From Micromonospora sp. WMMA1363 (GTDB lineage: Bacteria > Actinomycetota > Actinomycetes > Mycobacteriales > Micromonosporaceae): a DNA stretch of 64,000 bases. Where the stretch lies: the NCBI RefSeq assembly GCF_030345795.1, contig NZ_JAUALB010000001.1, forward strand, positions 5,076,001 to 5,140,000, written 5' to 3'. The position numbers and the translations under genes were made by a program. The notes beneath the pieces were generated by a model, which saw nothing but the letters and a program-made list of their open reading frames with translations, was not told the origin of the DNA and searched no databases. Positions 18,946-26,938 of the stretch are shown piece by piece. How positions within the stretch are numbered: the first letter of the stretch is position 1; every line of letters starts with the position of its first letter.

Positions 18946-19839
18946 ATGCTCGACAGTATCCAGCTCCGGACGTTCGCCGCCGTGGTGGCCGAGGGCAGCT
19001 TTGACGCCGCCGCCCGGCTGCTGCACGTCACGCCATCGGCGGTCAGCCAGCGGATCAAGGCGCTCGAGGAGACGGTCGGCCAGGTTCTGGTACGCCGACA
19101 CCGACCGTGCCGGCCCACCGAGGCGGGCGAACCGCTGCTGCGCCTCGCCGGCCAGTTCGCCCTGCTCGAACGGGAGGCGCTGACCGAGGCGCAGCAGGGC
19201 CTGGCCGGCGGCGGTCCGGGCCGTACCCGGCTGGCGGCCGTGGTCAACGCCGACTCCCTGGCAACCTGGTTCCCCGCCGCGCTGGCCCGAGTGCCCGACC
19301 GGCTCGACCTCTCCTTCGACATCCGTCAGGACGACGAGGAGCACACGGCCGAGCTGCTCCGCGACGGATCGGTGACGGCGGCGGTGACCGCCCAACGGGA
19401 ACCGGTGCAGGGGTGCCGGGCGCAGCGGCTCGGCGCGATGCGCTACCACGCGCTGGCGGCACCGACGCTGGTCGAGCGGTGGTTTCCCGACGGCGCCACC
19501 GCCGCGGCACTGGCCACGGCGCCGGTGATCGTCTTCGACCGCAAGGACCGGACGCAGCATCGCTTCCTGCGCTCGGTGACCAGGCGGGAACTGGACCCAC
19601 CGGTGCACTACGTCCCGTCAGTGCCGGCATTCTCCGAGGCGATCCGGCGGGGACTCGGCTGGGGGCTGGTGCCCGAGCAGATAGCCGCCGCCGACCTGAC
19701 GCGCGGGACCTGCGTCGACATCGTCCCCGACCGGCAGGTGGACGTCCCGCTGTACTGGCAGCACTGGCGGCTGGAGTCCACCGCCCTGACGGCGCTGACC
19801 GTCGCGGTCCGCGCCGTCGCCGCCGAGACCCTCCACTGA
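18946..19839 (+). CDS. lysG: LysR-family regulator of amino acid export (LysG/ArgP)
   Basis: 297-residue LysR-type regulator. The N-terminal winged helix (residues 1-60) contains GSFDAAARLLHVTPSAVSQR, the standard LysR recognition region, followed by a co-inducer domain. The length and the divergent lysE partner identify it as the ArgP/LysG type, which activates the exporter when lysine or arginine is high. ATG 18946 is preferred over the in-frame GTG at 18940, because TAAGAT sits exactly six nt upstream. A 160-bp gap without a clear terminator separates its end from accA. Confidence 0.92.
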   Translation: MLDSIQLRTFAAVVAEGSFDAAARLLHVTPSAVSQRIKALEETVGQVLVRRHRPCRPTEAGEPLLRLAGQFALLEREALTEAQQGLAGGGPGRTRLAAVVNADSLATWFPAALARVPDRLDLSFDIRQDDEEHTAELLRDGSVTAAVTAQREPVQGCRAQRLGAMRYHALAAPTLVERWFPDGATAAALATAPVIVFDRKDRTQHRFLRSVTRRELDPPVHYVPSVPAFSEAIRRGLGWGLVPEQIAAADLTRGTCVDIVPDRQVDVPLYWQHWRLESTALTALTVAVRAVAAETLH

Positions 19840-20000
19840 CACCAAGCCCCTTGGTCAAGGCCTCGGTCAGGGTCCCTTCCCACCCCGCAGCGCCGCGGAC
19901 CGTGCCTCTGGCACCCCAGGCGGGGGTGCGGATGGTGCGGCCTTCGTGTCCAGGCGATGCTGCGGCCTTTGCCCGTCAGGGAAGGTGCGGCCGTTGCGCG

Positions 20001-21752
20001 TCAGGCGATGGCGCAGATGGCCGCCCCGGCGGTGATGACCGCGCCGACCTCGGCGGAGAGGCCGCTGACCGTGCCCGCCTTGTGCGCGTGCAGCGGCTGC
20101 TCCATCTTCATCGCCTCCAGCACCACGACCAGGTCACCCTCGGCCACGGTGTCGCCGTCGGCGACCGCGATCTTCACGATCGTGCCCTGCATCGGCGAGG
20201 TGAGGGCGTCCCCGCTGACCGCGGCACCGGCCTTCGCGCCGCCGCCCCGGCGGGACGGCTTCTTCGCGGCCGGCGACGCGGTGGTCGTGCCCCCGCCGAT
20301 GCCGGCGGGGAGGCTGACTTCCAGCCGCTTGCCCCCCACCTCGACCACGACGGTCTCCCGTTCGGCCGGGCCCGCGCCGGCAGCGGCGGGCGCGGTGAAC
20401 GCCGGGACGGTGTTGTCGAACTCGGTCTCGATCCAGCGGGTGTGCACAGTGAAGGGCTCGGCGGTGAACGCCTCGTCCCGGACCACCAGGCGGTGGAACG
20501 GCAGTGCGGTGGCCATGCCCTCGACGATCATCTCGTCCAGCGCTCGGCGGGCTCGCTCGATCGCCTCGGTACGTGTCTCGCCGGTGACGATCACCTTGGC
20601 GAGCAGCGAGTCGAAGTTGCCGCCGATCACGTCACCAGCCGAGATGCCGGTGTCCACCCGGACGCCCGGGCCGGTGGGCAGGCGCAGCGCGGTGATCGTG
20701 CCCGGGGCGGGTAGGAAGTTGCGGCCCGGGTCCTCACCGTTGATCCGGAACTCGATGGAGTGCCCACGTGGCGTCGGGTCCGCGGTGAAACGCAGCTTCT
20801 CGCCGTCGGCGATGCGGAACTGCTCGCGTACCAGGTCGACGCCGGCGGTCTCCTCGGTGACCGGGTGTTCGACCTGGAGGCGGGTGTTGACTTCCAGGAA
20901 GGAGATCGTGCCGTCGGTGCCGACCAGGTACTCGACCGTGCCTGCGCCGTGGTAACCGGCCTCCCTGCAGATCGCCTTGGCCGACTCGTGGATCTGCGTG
21001 CGCTGGGCCTCGGTGAGGAACGGCGCCGGGGCCTCCTCCACCAGCTTCTGGTGCCGGCGCTGCAGCGAGCAGTCCCGGGTACCGACCACGACCACGTTGC
21101 CGTGCTGGTCGGCGAGGACCTGGGCCTCGACGTGTCGGGGCTTGTCCAGATACCGCTCGACGAAGCACTCACCACGACCGAACGCGGCGACCGCCTCCCG
21201 GGTGGCCGACTCGAACAGGTGCGGGATCTCCTCCATGGTGCGGGCCACCTTGAGACCCCGCCCACCGCCACCGAACGCAGCCTTGATGGCGACCGGCAGG
21301 CCGTGGTCGACGGCGAAGGCCATCACCTCGTCGGCGCTGCCGACCGGGTCCGGCGTACCGGGGACCAGCGGCGCGCCGGCACGCTGGGCGATGTGCCGGG
21401 CGGTCACCTTGTCACCGAGGTCCCGGATCGCCTGCGGGGTGGGACCGATCCAGGCCAGCCCGGCGTCGATGACCGCCTGGGCGAAGTCGGCGTTCTCCGA
21501 GAGGAAGCCGTAACCGGGGTGGACCGCGTCGGCGCCCGCCTTCGCGGCGATGTCGATCAGCTTGTCGATCCGCAGGTAGCTGTCGGCGGCAGTGTCCCCA
21601 CCGAGGGCGTACGCCTCGTCGGCTAGGGTGGCGTGCAGGGCGTCCCGGTCCGAGTCCGCATAGACGGCGACGCTGCCCAGTCCGGCGTCGCGGCAGGCAC
21701 GAATGACGCGGACGGCGATCTCGCCGCGGTTGGCGATGAGTACCTTGCGCAC
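20001..21752 (-). CDS. accA: Acyl-CoA carboxylase alpha subunit (biotin carboxylase-BCCP fusion)
   Basis: 583-residue fusion. Residues 1-445 are biotin carboxylase: [22 protein letters not shown]-grasp loop [10 protein letters not shown], and VEYLVG ... [17 protein letters not shown] linker rich in Ala/Gly/Lys leads to the biotin carrier domain with EAMKME; the biotinylated Lys is about residue 549. It carboxylates biotin with bicarbonate and ATP and serves the beta subunit (30197-31780) to make malonyl- or methylmalonyl-CoA. GGGGAGGAG lies eight nt before the GTG start. The cluster order accA-maf-accE-accD-birA is conserved in actinobacteria but here is split by inserted genes. Confidence 0.96.
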   Translation of the reverse strand: MRKVLIANRGEIAVRVIRACRDAGLGSVAVYADSDRDALHATLADEAYALGGDTAADSYLRIDKLIDIAAKAGADAVHPGYGFLSENADFAQAVIDAGLAWIGPTPQAIRDLGDKVTARHIAQRAGAPLVPGTPDPVGSADEVMAFAVDHGLPVAIKAAFGGGGRGLKVARTMEEIPHLFESATREAVAAFGRGECFVERYLDKPRHVEAQVLADQHGNVVVVGTRDCSLQRRHQKLVEEAPAPFLTEAQRTQIHESAKAICREAGYHGAGTVEYLVGTDGTISFLEVNTRLQVEHPVTEETAGVDLVREQFRIADGEKLRFTADPTPRGHSIEFRINGEDPGRNFLPAPGTITALRLPTGPGVRVDTGISAGDVIGGNFDSLLAKVIVTGETRTEAIERARRALDEMIVEGMATALPFHRLVVRDEAFTAEPFTVHTRWIETEFDNTVPAFTAPAAAGAGPAERETVVVEVGGKRLEVSLPAGIGGGTTTASPAAKKPSRRGGGAKAGAAVSGDALTSPMQGTIVKIAVADGDTVAEGDLVVVLEAMKMEQPLHAHKAGTVSGLSAEVGAVITAGAAICAIA

Positions 21753-21936
21753 CTTGATGGCTCCTCCCCGGAGGTCGTTGACCGGGAGTGTATCGGCCGC
21801 TCTGACCCCCCTAACGATCGCTCAGTGTGGGATATGCCGCAGTGTCGGCTCTCCCGGCCGCGCGATCAACACCGGCACCCGGACATCGCGGTACCCGGGC
21901 AGCTCACACACCACGACGTGCGGGCAGGCGAGTCGA

Positions 21937-22590
21937 TCAGCGCACCCGGGCCAGGGTGAGCCCGTCGGCCACCGGGAGCATCACCGCGTCGACCCGGACG
22001 TCGGCCAACACCTCGTCGTTGAACGCCGCGATGGCCCGGTCGTCCTCGTCGCGCGGCGCGATCACCCGACCGTCGCGCAGCACGTTGTCGACCGCGATCA
22101 CCCCGCCCGGTCGCATCCGCGGCACCAGCTCCGACCAGTAGATCGGGTATCCGGTCTTGTCCGCGTCGATGAAGGCGAAGTCGACGTGGCGCTCGTACGG
22201 CAGCTCGCGCAGCGTGTCACCGGCGGGCCCGATCCGTAGGTCGATCCGGTCGGCCACCCCGGCACGCGCCCAGCACCGCCGGGCAATGCCGGTGTACTCC
22301 TCGGAGATGTCGAAGCAGGTCAACCGGCCGCCGTCCGCCAGCCCCCGGGCGATCGCCAGCGCGGAGAGCCCGGTGAAGGTGCCCACCTCGACTGCCTGCC
22401 GTACGCCGAGGAGCCGGGTCAGGAAGGTCAGGAACGCGGCCTGCTCTGGGGCGACCAGCATCTTTGCGTCCTCGGGCAACGCCGCACGGGTCTCCTCGAT
22501 CAGGTCTCGCATGACGTCGTCGGGTGCGCCGCCGTGAGCGACGAGGTATGCGTGCAACTCCTCGGTGAGCGGGATCGACTTCGTGGTCAC
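21937..22590 (-). CDS. SAM-dependent O-methyltransferase (class I, CCoAOMT-like)
   Basis: 217-residue methyltransferase. The SAM-binding motif is VEVGTFTGLSALAIARG, the acidic residue is in CFDISEE, and the metal/substrate segment FAFIDADKTGY and VDNVLRDGRV are typical of cation-dependent O-methyltransferases. The natural acceptor is unknown; relatives methylate catechols or caffeoyl-CoA. GTG 22590 has GAGGAG six nt upstream. It begins 29 nt after the stop of maf on the same strand, so the two are likely co-transcribed, and accA follows downstream. Confidence 0.9.
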   Translation of the reverse strand: MTTKSIPLTEELHAYLVAHGGAPDDVMRDLIEETRAALPEDAKMLVAPEQAAFLTFLTRLLGVRQAVEVGTFTGLSALAIARGLADGGRLTCFDISEEYTGIARRCWARAGVADRIDLRIGPAGDTLRELPYERHVDFAFIDADKTGYPIYWSELVPRMRPGGVIAVDNVLRDGRVIAPRDEDDRAIAAFNDEVLADVRVDAVMLPVADGLTLARVR

Positions 22591-22619
22591 TCGGTGCTCC
22601 TCGTGGTGTCGGCGCCGGT

Positions 22620-23276
22620 TCAGCGGAGCGGCTCGACTGACTGGTTGCCGGGCGCGACCTTCATCCACAGATCGGTGATCCGCAGGTCCAGCTCGGCCAG
22701 AAGACGGCGCAGCAGCGGCAGGGAGAGACCCACCACCGTGCCCGGGTCACCCTCGATCCGCTCCACGAACGGTCCGCCCAGACCGTCGATCGTGAACGCC
22801 CCGGCCACCGCCAGCGGCTCGCCGGTGCCGACGTAGGTGGCGACCTCGTCGTCGCTGACGTCGGCGAAGTGCACCGTCGTCGAGGCAACCGCCTCGGCCC
22901 GGCGCCCCGCAACGATATCGATCAGGCAGTGTCCGCTGTGCAGCACGCCGCTGCGTCCCCGCATCCGTTCCCACCGACGGACAGCGTCCGCCGCGTCGGC
23001 CGGCTTGCCGAAGATCTCACCGTCGAACTCCAGCACCGAGTCGCACCCGATCACCAGCGTGCGCTGGTCGTTCGTCGGCCGTAGCCGGGTCAGGACGGCC
23101 TGCGTCTTGAGCCGCGCCAGCTCCAGGCAGAGTTCCTCCGCCCGGTCGGTCACCACCAGGGACTCGTCGACGCCGCTGACCAGCACATCTGGTTCGATGC
23201 CGGCTGCTTGAAGCGTCTTTCGGCGGGCCGGGCTCGCCGAGGCGAGCACGAGGCGGAGCGGTAGAGATCCGGACAC
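22620..23276 (-). CDS. maf: Maf-family nucleoside triphosphate pyrophosphatase
   Basis: 218-residue Maf/Ham1-like pyrophosphatase. It hydrolyses non-canonical or surplus NTPs (dTTP, UTP, CTP or modified forms) and is linked to septum formation. Signatures are LVLASASPARRKTL at the N-terminus, GCDSVLEFDG, GKP, and the conserved acidic AFTIDGLGGPFVERIEGDPG in two parts. GTG 23276 follows TAACGT (23284-23289) by seven nt, indicating a leaderless mRNA. Its place between accE and accA matches other actinobacteria, although a three-gene type VII-like module now lies between it and accE. Confidence 0.93.
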   Translation of the reverse strand: MSGSLPLRLVLASASPARRKTLQAAGIEPDVLVSGVDESLVVTDRAEELCLELARLKTQAVLTRLRPTNDQRTLVIGCDSVLEFDGEIFGKPADAADAVRRWERMRGRSGVLHSGHCLIDIVAGRRAEAVASTTVHFADVSDDEVATYVGTGEPLAVAGAFTIDGLGGPFVERIEGDPGTVVGLSLPLLRRLLAELDLRITDLWMKVAPGNQSVEPLR

Positions 23277-23480
23277 CCCGCCGACGTTACCGGGCGGCCC
23301 GGGGAGACGGGGCAGCGAGGCCGGCCGCGCCTCGCGACGGGTCACCGACCGCACGGCAGGGCAGGTCACCGACGGCAGGGCAGGGCCGCGGCCGTCGTGG
23401 GCGCAGCCGATGCTTTCGCGGCATCCGGACCGAGAACAGGACGACGGTGAACGTGGCGCTCCTAGAAGGCGTCTCACGCC

Positions 23481-24650
23481 TTATCGACTGATCCGCGGGG
23501 GCGGAGCGTCACCGCGCCGGCGCCGTCTGGCGACGATCACCCACGCGCCCCCGGCCGCCAGAAGCACCCCTAATGTGATGAGGCCGCGCGTCGTCGCCGG
23601 ACCTTCCTCGTCCGGGGACCCTGCCCGGCGCGTTCTCGACGCGGTGGCCGATGCGGCAGGTGGGATCGAGTCGAAGCCGAGCGGAGGCACATCCGCAGTC
23701 AGGGCGGCAACAATGTCGATCACCCCGTAGCCGTACTGTTCGTCCCGCCCCGGTGGGCCCTTGTCGATGGCCGTGGCGGTCAGTCGGTGCACCACCTCGT
23801 CCGCCGGCAGGTACGGATACTTCGCCCTGATCAGAGCAACCGCCCCCGCAACGATGGCAGTTGCGCCAGAAGTTCCTGTACCACTGCGGTATCGGTCGCG
23901 GGAACTGGTGCTGTAGATTTTCACGGCCGGCGCAACTAAGTCTACTCCCGTGCCGGTAACCGAGACTTCTGCGTGCCGGCCATTCTGATCTATTCCGCCT
24001 ACTGCAACGACGCCAGGGTAGGATGCCGGGAAGCCGACTTCCTGCTGTTGATTGTTATTGCCGGCACCTGCTACTACGACAATATTGGCACTGAGAGCCT
24101 TCTCGATCGCCCTTCGCTCATTGCTGTCAGGTGCGCCCCCGGAGGATATGCTAATTACGTGAGCGTTACTTGCGATGGCAAACTCGATCGCTTGACTAAG
24201 AGCAATGGCTGTCCCTTCCGGATTCCTTAACTTGAAGCGAACTGGAAGGATCTTCGCCATGGGGGCAATTCCGAGTGCGCCAGTTCCCGAACCGCGGCCA
24301 TGGGCGGCGATTAGGCCCGCCATGCCGGTGCCGTGACCGTCGTGATCCTCATGGCCATCGCCACTGCCCCCATAGATGATGTCGGCGCCAGGAAGGAGAT
24401 TGTCTTTTAGGTCGGGGTGAGGGTGTACGCCTGTATCTAACACGGCCACGGTAATACCGGCGCCCTGGCTAATTCGCTGCGCTCGCTCCACAGCGAGGTA
24501 GCGGAGATGCCATTGCTTTTTGCGAATCTCGCTTGCCTCGCTTCGTGTGGCACCTGGCGTGGTTTGTGCCTGCATGGCCGGCGTCACGAGAGTTATTGCT
24601 GAGGGCGCGGCGGCGAGGGTCATGAGTAGGAGTCCGGTGTGAACACTCAC
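23481..24650 (-). CDS. Type VII secretion-associated serine protease (mycosin, MycP-like)
   Basis: 389-residue subtilase with mycosin layout: signal peptide at the N-terminus, catalytic Asp72 (AVLDTG), His106 (DGHGTG), Ser261 (GTSGATAIVAG), and a C-terminal membrane helix followed by a basic tail. The usual Pro after the Ser motif is absent. Mycosins sit on the outer face of the membrane and stabilise ESX/type VII secretion machines. GTG 24650 overlaps the stop of the preceding gene (GTGA), so translation is coupled. Codons in the catalytic half (about 23860-24600) are unusually A/T-ending for this window, hinting at transfer or different selection. No ESX core gene is in the window. Confidence 0.88.
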   Translation of the reverse strand: MSVHTGLLLMTLAAAPSAITLVTPAMQAQTTPGATRSEASEIRKKQWHLRYLAVERAQRISQGAGITVAVLDTGVHPHPDLKDNLLPGADIIYGGSGDGHEDHDGHGTGMAGLIAAHGRGSGTGALGIAPMAKILPVRFKLRNPEGTAIALSQAIEFAIASNAHVISISSGGAPDSNERRAIEKALSANIVVVAGAGNNNQQQEVGFPASYPGVVAVGGIDQNGRHAEVSVTGTGVDLVAPAVKIYSTSSRDRYRSGTGTSGATAIVAGAVALIRAKYPYLPADEVVHRLTATAIDKGPPGRDEQYGYGVIDIVAALTADVPPLGFDSIPPAASATASRTRRAGSPDEEGPATTRGLITLGVLLAAGGAWVIVARRRRRGDAPPPRISR

Positions 24651-26029
24651 CGACTGATACCAATGGCGGGACCGGGGTCTATCGGCCCCTCGTCGTCTGG
24701 TGGGCGAACGACAGGGCTCACCCCCTGGTCTGTCTGCCACGGGTGGTCGGGATCCCACTGGCGTAGCTCCTTGCCGTTACGGTCGCGGCGGCTAGCGCGT
24801 TCCGGGGCGTTGCCCAATGCGCTCATGTTGGCGTTGCCCATATTCGGGGAACCGCCAATGGGCGGAAAGGCGTGGCTTCCGCTGAAGCTTCGGCCGCCGC
24901 CCGGGCGGGAGCCGGCCCCGCCACTCGGGGCGGTTCCGGCGGCTCCGCCGCCGATCACCCCACCGATCGGATTGATCCGACGCGGCTGAGCATTGCTCGC
25001 TCCGGGCTGGCTTAGCCCCATGCTCGATGTGCCGCCGATCAGTCCACCTGGCGGCATGGCGTGCGGCGAACTCGTATTGTTGCCGCCGACCATGGGTCGA
25101 CCGGGCTTGATCTGGCTTGGTCCCTTAATATCTGGCCGATGCCCCGAGCCAGGGATGGGTGTAGGTGTCGGCGGCACACCGAGGTACGAGGGTGAAGTGT
25201 TTCCTGCGCTGGGCGTCACACCGGGTGCTCCTGGGCTCGCAGTGGGAGACGGTGCCAAGCTCGGTCCAGCGCCACCGAGTACCGGACCAACCCCGGAACT
25301 CGGCGCTAGGATCGGCTGAGGTGTCGATGTCCTTGGAACGGAGGGTGCGGGCATAGCAGGCATCGCCATAGGCAGGATGGGAGGAATGGTCGGGGCGGAG
25401 GCTCCTGAAACCAACTGCCCCTCGGGTGGTGTCTGATCCAGGCCCGGCTTGGTCCGTGTTGGTGCTGGGGGTTGGCGGAGCATTACTTGGGCCTGTTGGA
25501 GCTCGCCGCTGAGGCTGTACATGATGCCGCGCGCCTGCACATTCAACCGTTCCAGGTCCGCGTCGGTCACCGGTGGTTCGGAGACGCGACCGCCGGCGAT
25601 CGCCTTCGGGTCCGCTGCCGTCGCCTCAAACGACCGCTTTTGCTGGAGCTTTGCCGCGTACTCGTCGTGGATCTTTTTGAGGGCGGTGCGGGTGGTGCCG
25701 ATGGCCTGGGTCGCGGCGGCGAGCGCAGTGTAATTCGTGGACGCTGCGTCATGGGTGTGCTGCACCTGAGTGATGAGCTGGTCGAGTTCGGCGAGGTAGG
25801 TGCGGGCGGCGGCATTGGTCTCCGGCGGCCAGACCAGGGCAAGGCCCCGGCGGTACGCCTGCAACCGGCCGAGGTGGGCCTGAGCGAGGTCGCAGACCTT
25901 GCGCCAGCCAGCGACCTGCCGCCACTGGTTGGTGGTGTCTTGATCCTTGAGGCAGGCCCACATGCTCGCCACGTCCATCAGGTGCCAGTCGGTGAGGCCG
26001 CCGGAGCGGCCGACTCCGGGTTCGTTCAC
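24647..26029 (-). CDS. Type VII secretion-like protein with helical head and Pro/Gly-rich tail
   Basis: 460-residue protein. Residues about 10-150 form a predicted long helical hairpin, similar in style to PPE or EspB-like type VII substrates (DWHLMDVASMWACLKDQD onward). The remainder is low-complexity Pro/Gly/Ser/Asn, and it ends with a conserved-looking tail containing WDPDHPWQTDQGV and PIDPGPAIG. It overlaps the upstream gene (GTGA at 26026-26029) and the mycosin downstream (GTGA), giving a tightly coupled trio. It is probably exported or a secretion partner; function is inferred from neighbours. Third positions are less GC-rich than in core genes. Confidence 0.7.
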   Translation of the reverse strand: MNEPGVGRSGGLTDWHLMDVASMWACLKDQDTTNQWRQVAGWRKVCDLAQAHLGRLQAYRRGLALVWPPETNAAARTYLAELDQLITQVQHTHDAASTNYTALAAATQAIGTTRTALKKIHDEYAAKLQQKRSFEATAADPKAIAGGRVSEPPVTDADLERLNVQARGIMYSLSGELQQAQVMLRQPPAPTRTKPGLDQTPPEGQLVSGASAPTIPPILPMAMPAMPAPSVPRTSTPQPILAPSSGVGPVLGGAGPSLAPSPTASPGAPGVTPSAGNTSPSYLGVPPTPTPIPGSGHRPDIKGPSQIKPGRPMVGGNNTSSPHAMPPGGLIGGTSSMGLSQPGASNAQPRRINPIGGVIGGGAAGTAPSGGAGSRPGGGRSFSGSHAFPPIGGSPNMGNANMSALGNAPERASRRDRNGKELRQWDPDHPWQTDQGVSPVVRPPDDEGPIDPGPAIGISR

Positions 26030-26490
26030 GGCAGCACCACCGGCCCGGGCCGGGTCTCTTCCGGGCCGGTCGGGTCGGGTAGCACTACGGAGGGACGGGT
26101 CGGCGTGACGGTGGTCGGAGCGGCCAGTGCCCGTTCGACGTCGACCACCCGGGCGGACGAGAAGGCGTCGGAGTCGCGGTAACGGTCGGCGACGGCGCTG
26201 GCCGCGGCGGCCAGGTGGCCGGTCGCGCTGCCGACGTTCCAGACCGTGTCGGCCGCGGCCTGTTGGGTTTCCCAATGGGCGTGTAGGAACTGCACCAGTT
26301 CGATGAACGCGTCGGCCGGGTTGGGTACCGCAGCCGACATGTCCTCGGCGATGTACGACAGGTGTGGCCCGTAGTGGCGCTCCACCTCGGCCTGGAGTTT
26401 GTCGGCGAACTCGCGCAACTGGCGGATGTCGGCCTCGATGCCGCCGTTGCCACGGAGCCAGGCCGCTGGGCGGTCCTCCTCGGGGGTCAT
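26026..26490 (-). CDS. Small type VII secretion-like helical protein (YxxxD signal)
   Basis: 154-residue protein, first of the coupled trio with the 460-residue protein and mycosin. It is helical in residues 15-115, with a WNVG turn resembling the WXG of ESAT-6-like proteins and a following YRDSD that fits the YxxxD/E export signal after the second helix. The C-terminus is a short Pro-rich tail. The ATG at 26490 has a GAGG-type sequence upstream. It may pair with the 460-residue protein as a heterodimeric substrate; that is inference. Confidence 0.68.
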   Translation of the reverse strand: MTPEEDRPAAWLRGNGGIEADIRQLREFADKLQAEVERHYGPHLSYIAEDMSAAVPNPADAFIELVQFLHAHWETQQAAADTVWNVGSATGHLAAAASAVADRYRDSDAFSSARVVDVERALAAPTTVTPTRPSVVLPDPTGPEETRPGPVVLP

Positions 26491-26632
26491 TGTCCCTCCC
26501 TACCCGTTACCGCACCGTTTCCGAGAGTGAGGTTAACGGGTGTCCGTTGGGAGTTGCAGCCCCATGGTGGTGCATACCGGGCGACCTGCCCCTGACGCAG
26601 TGGCACAGAGCTGGGCTGATGCGTACAAAAAG

Positions 26633-26845
26633 TCAACGTGGCAGGGCGGAGGTGCGCCAGCCGCCGGGACCGGCGGCCAGGATCGCGCTGGCCGGGCGAG
26701 CGCTGCGGGCCCAGGCGGACACCGGGGCCGGGACGGGCGGTGTGGCCTGCCTGGACCGGACGATGATCGCACCCACGACGGCGGCCAACTCCTCGGCTGT
26801 TGGCACGCCACGCACGACCCGGAACAGCGGCTCTTCGGCAGACAT
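26633..26845 (-). CDS. accE: Acyl-CoA carboxylase epsilon subunit
   Basis: 70-residue actinobacterial AccE. The signature is PLFRVVRGVPTAEELAAVVG at the start and GGWRTSALPR at the end, as in other epsilon subunits. It stabilises and activates the alpha-beta acyl-CoA carboxylase complex. ATG 26845 is the family start. Normally accE directly follows accD; here a kinase and an M50 protease gene on the opposite strand, about 3.3 kb, lie between them, so accE must have its own promoter or depend on long antisense-traversing transcription. Confidence 0.88.
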   Translation of the reverse strand: MSAEEPLFRVVRGVPTAEELAAVVGAIIVRSRQATPPVPAPVSAWARSARPASAILAAGPGGWRTSALPR

Positions 26846-26938
26846 GGCATCAGGGTACGCGGTCGGAGCTCTTGACCTTCGTGGCACAGTGGCGTGCCGC
26901 CGGTGTGACTGTCGTGGCCGCCGGGTACCGTCTCAGCG

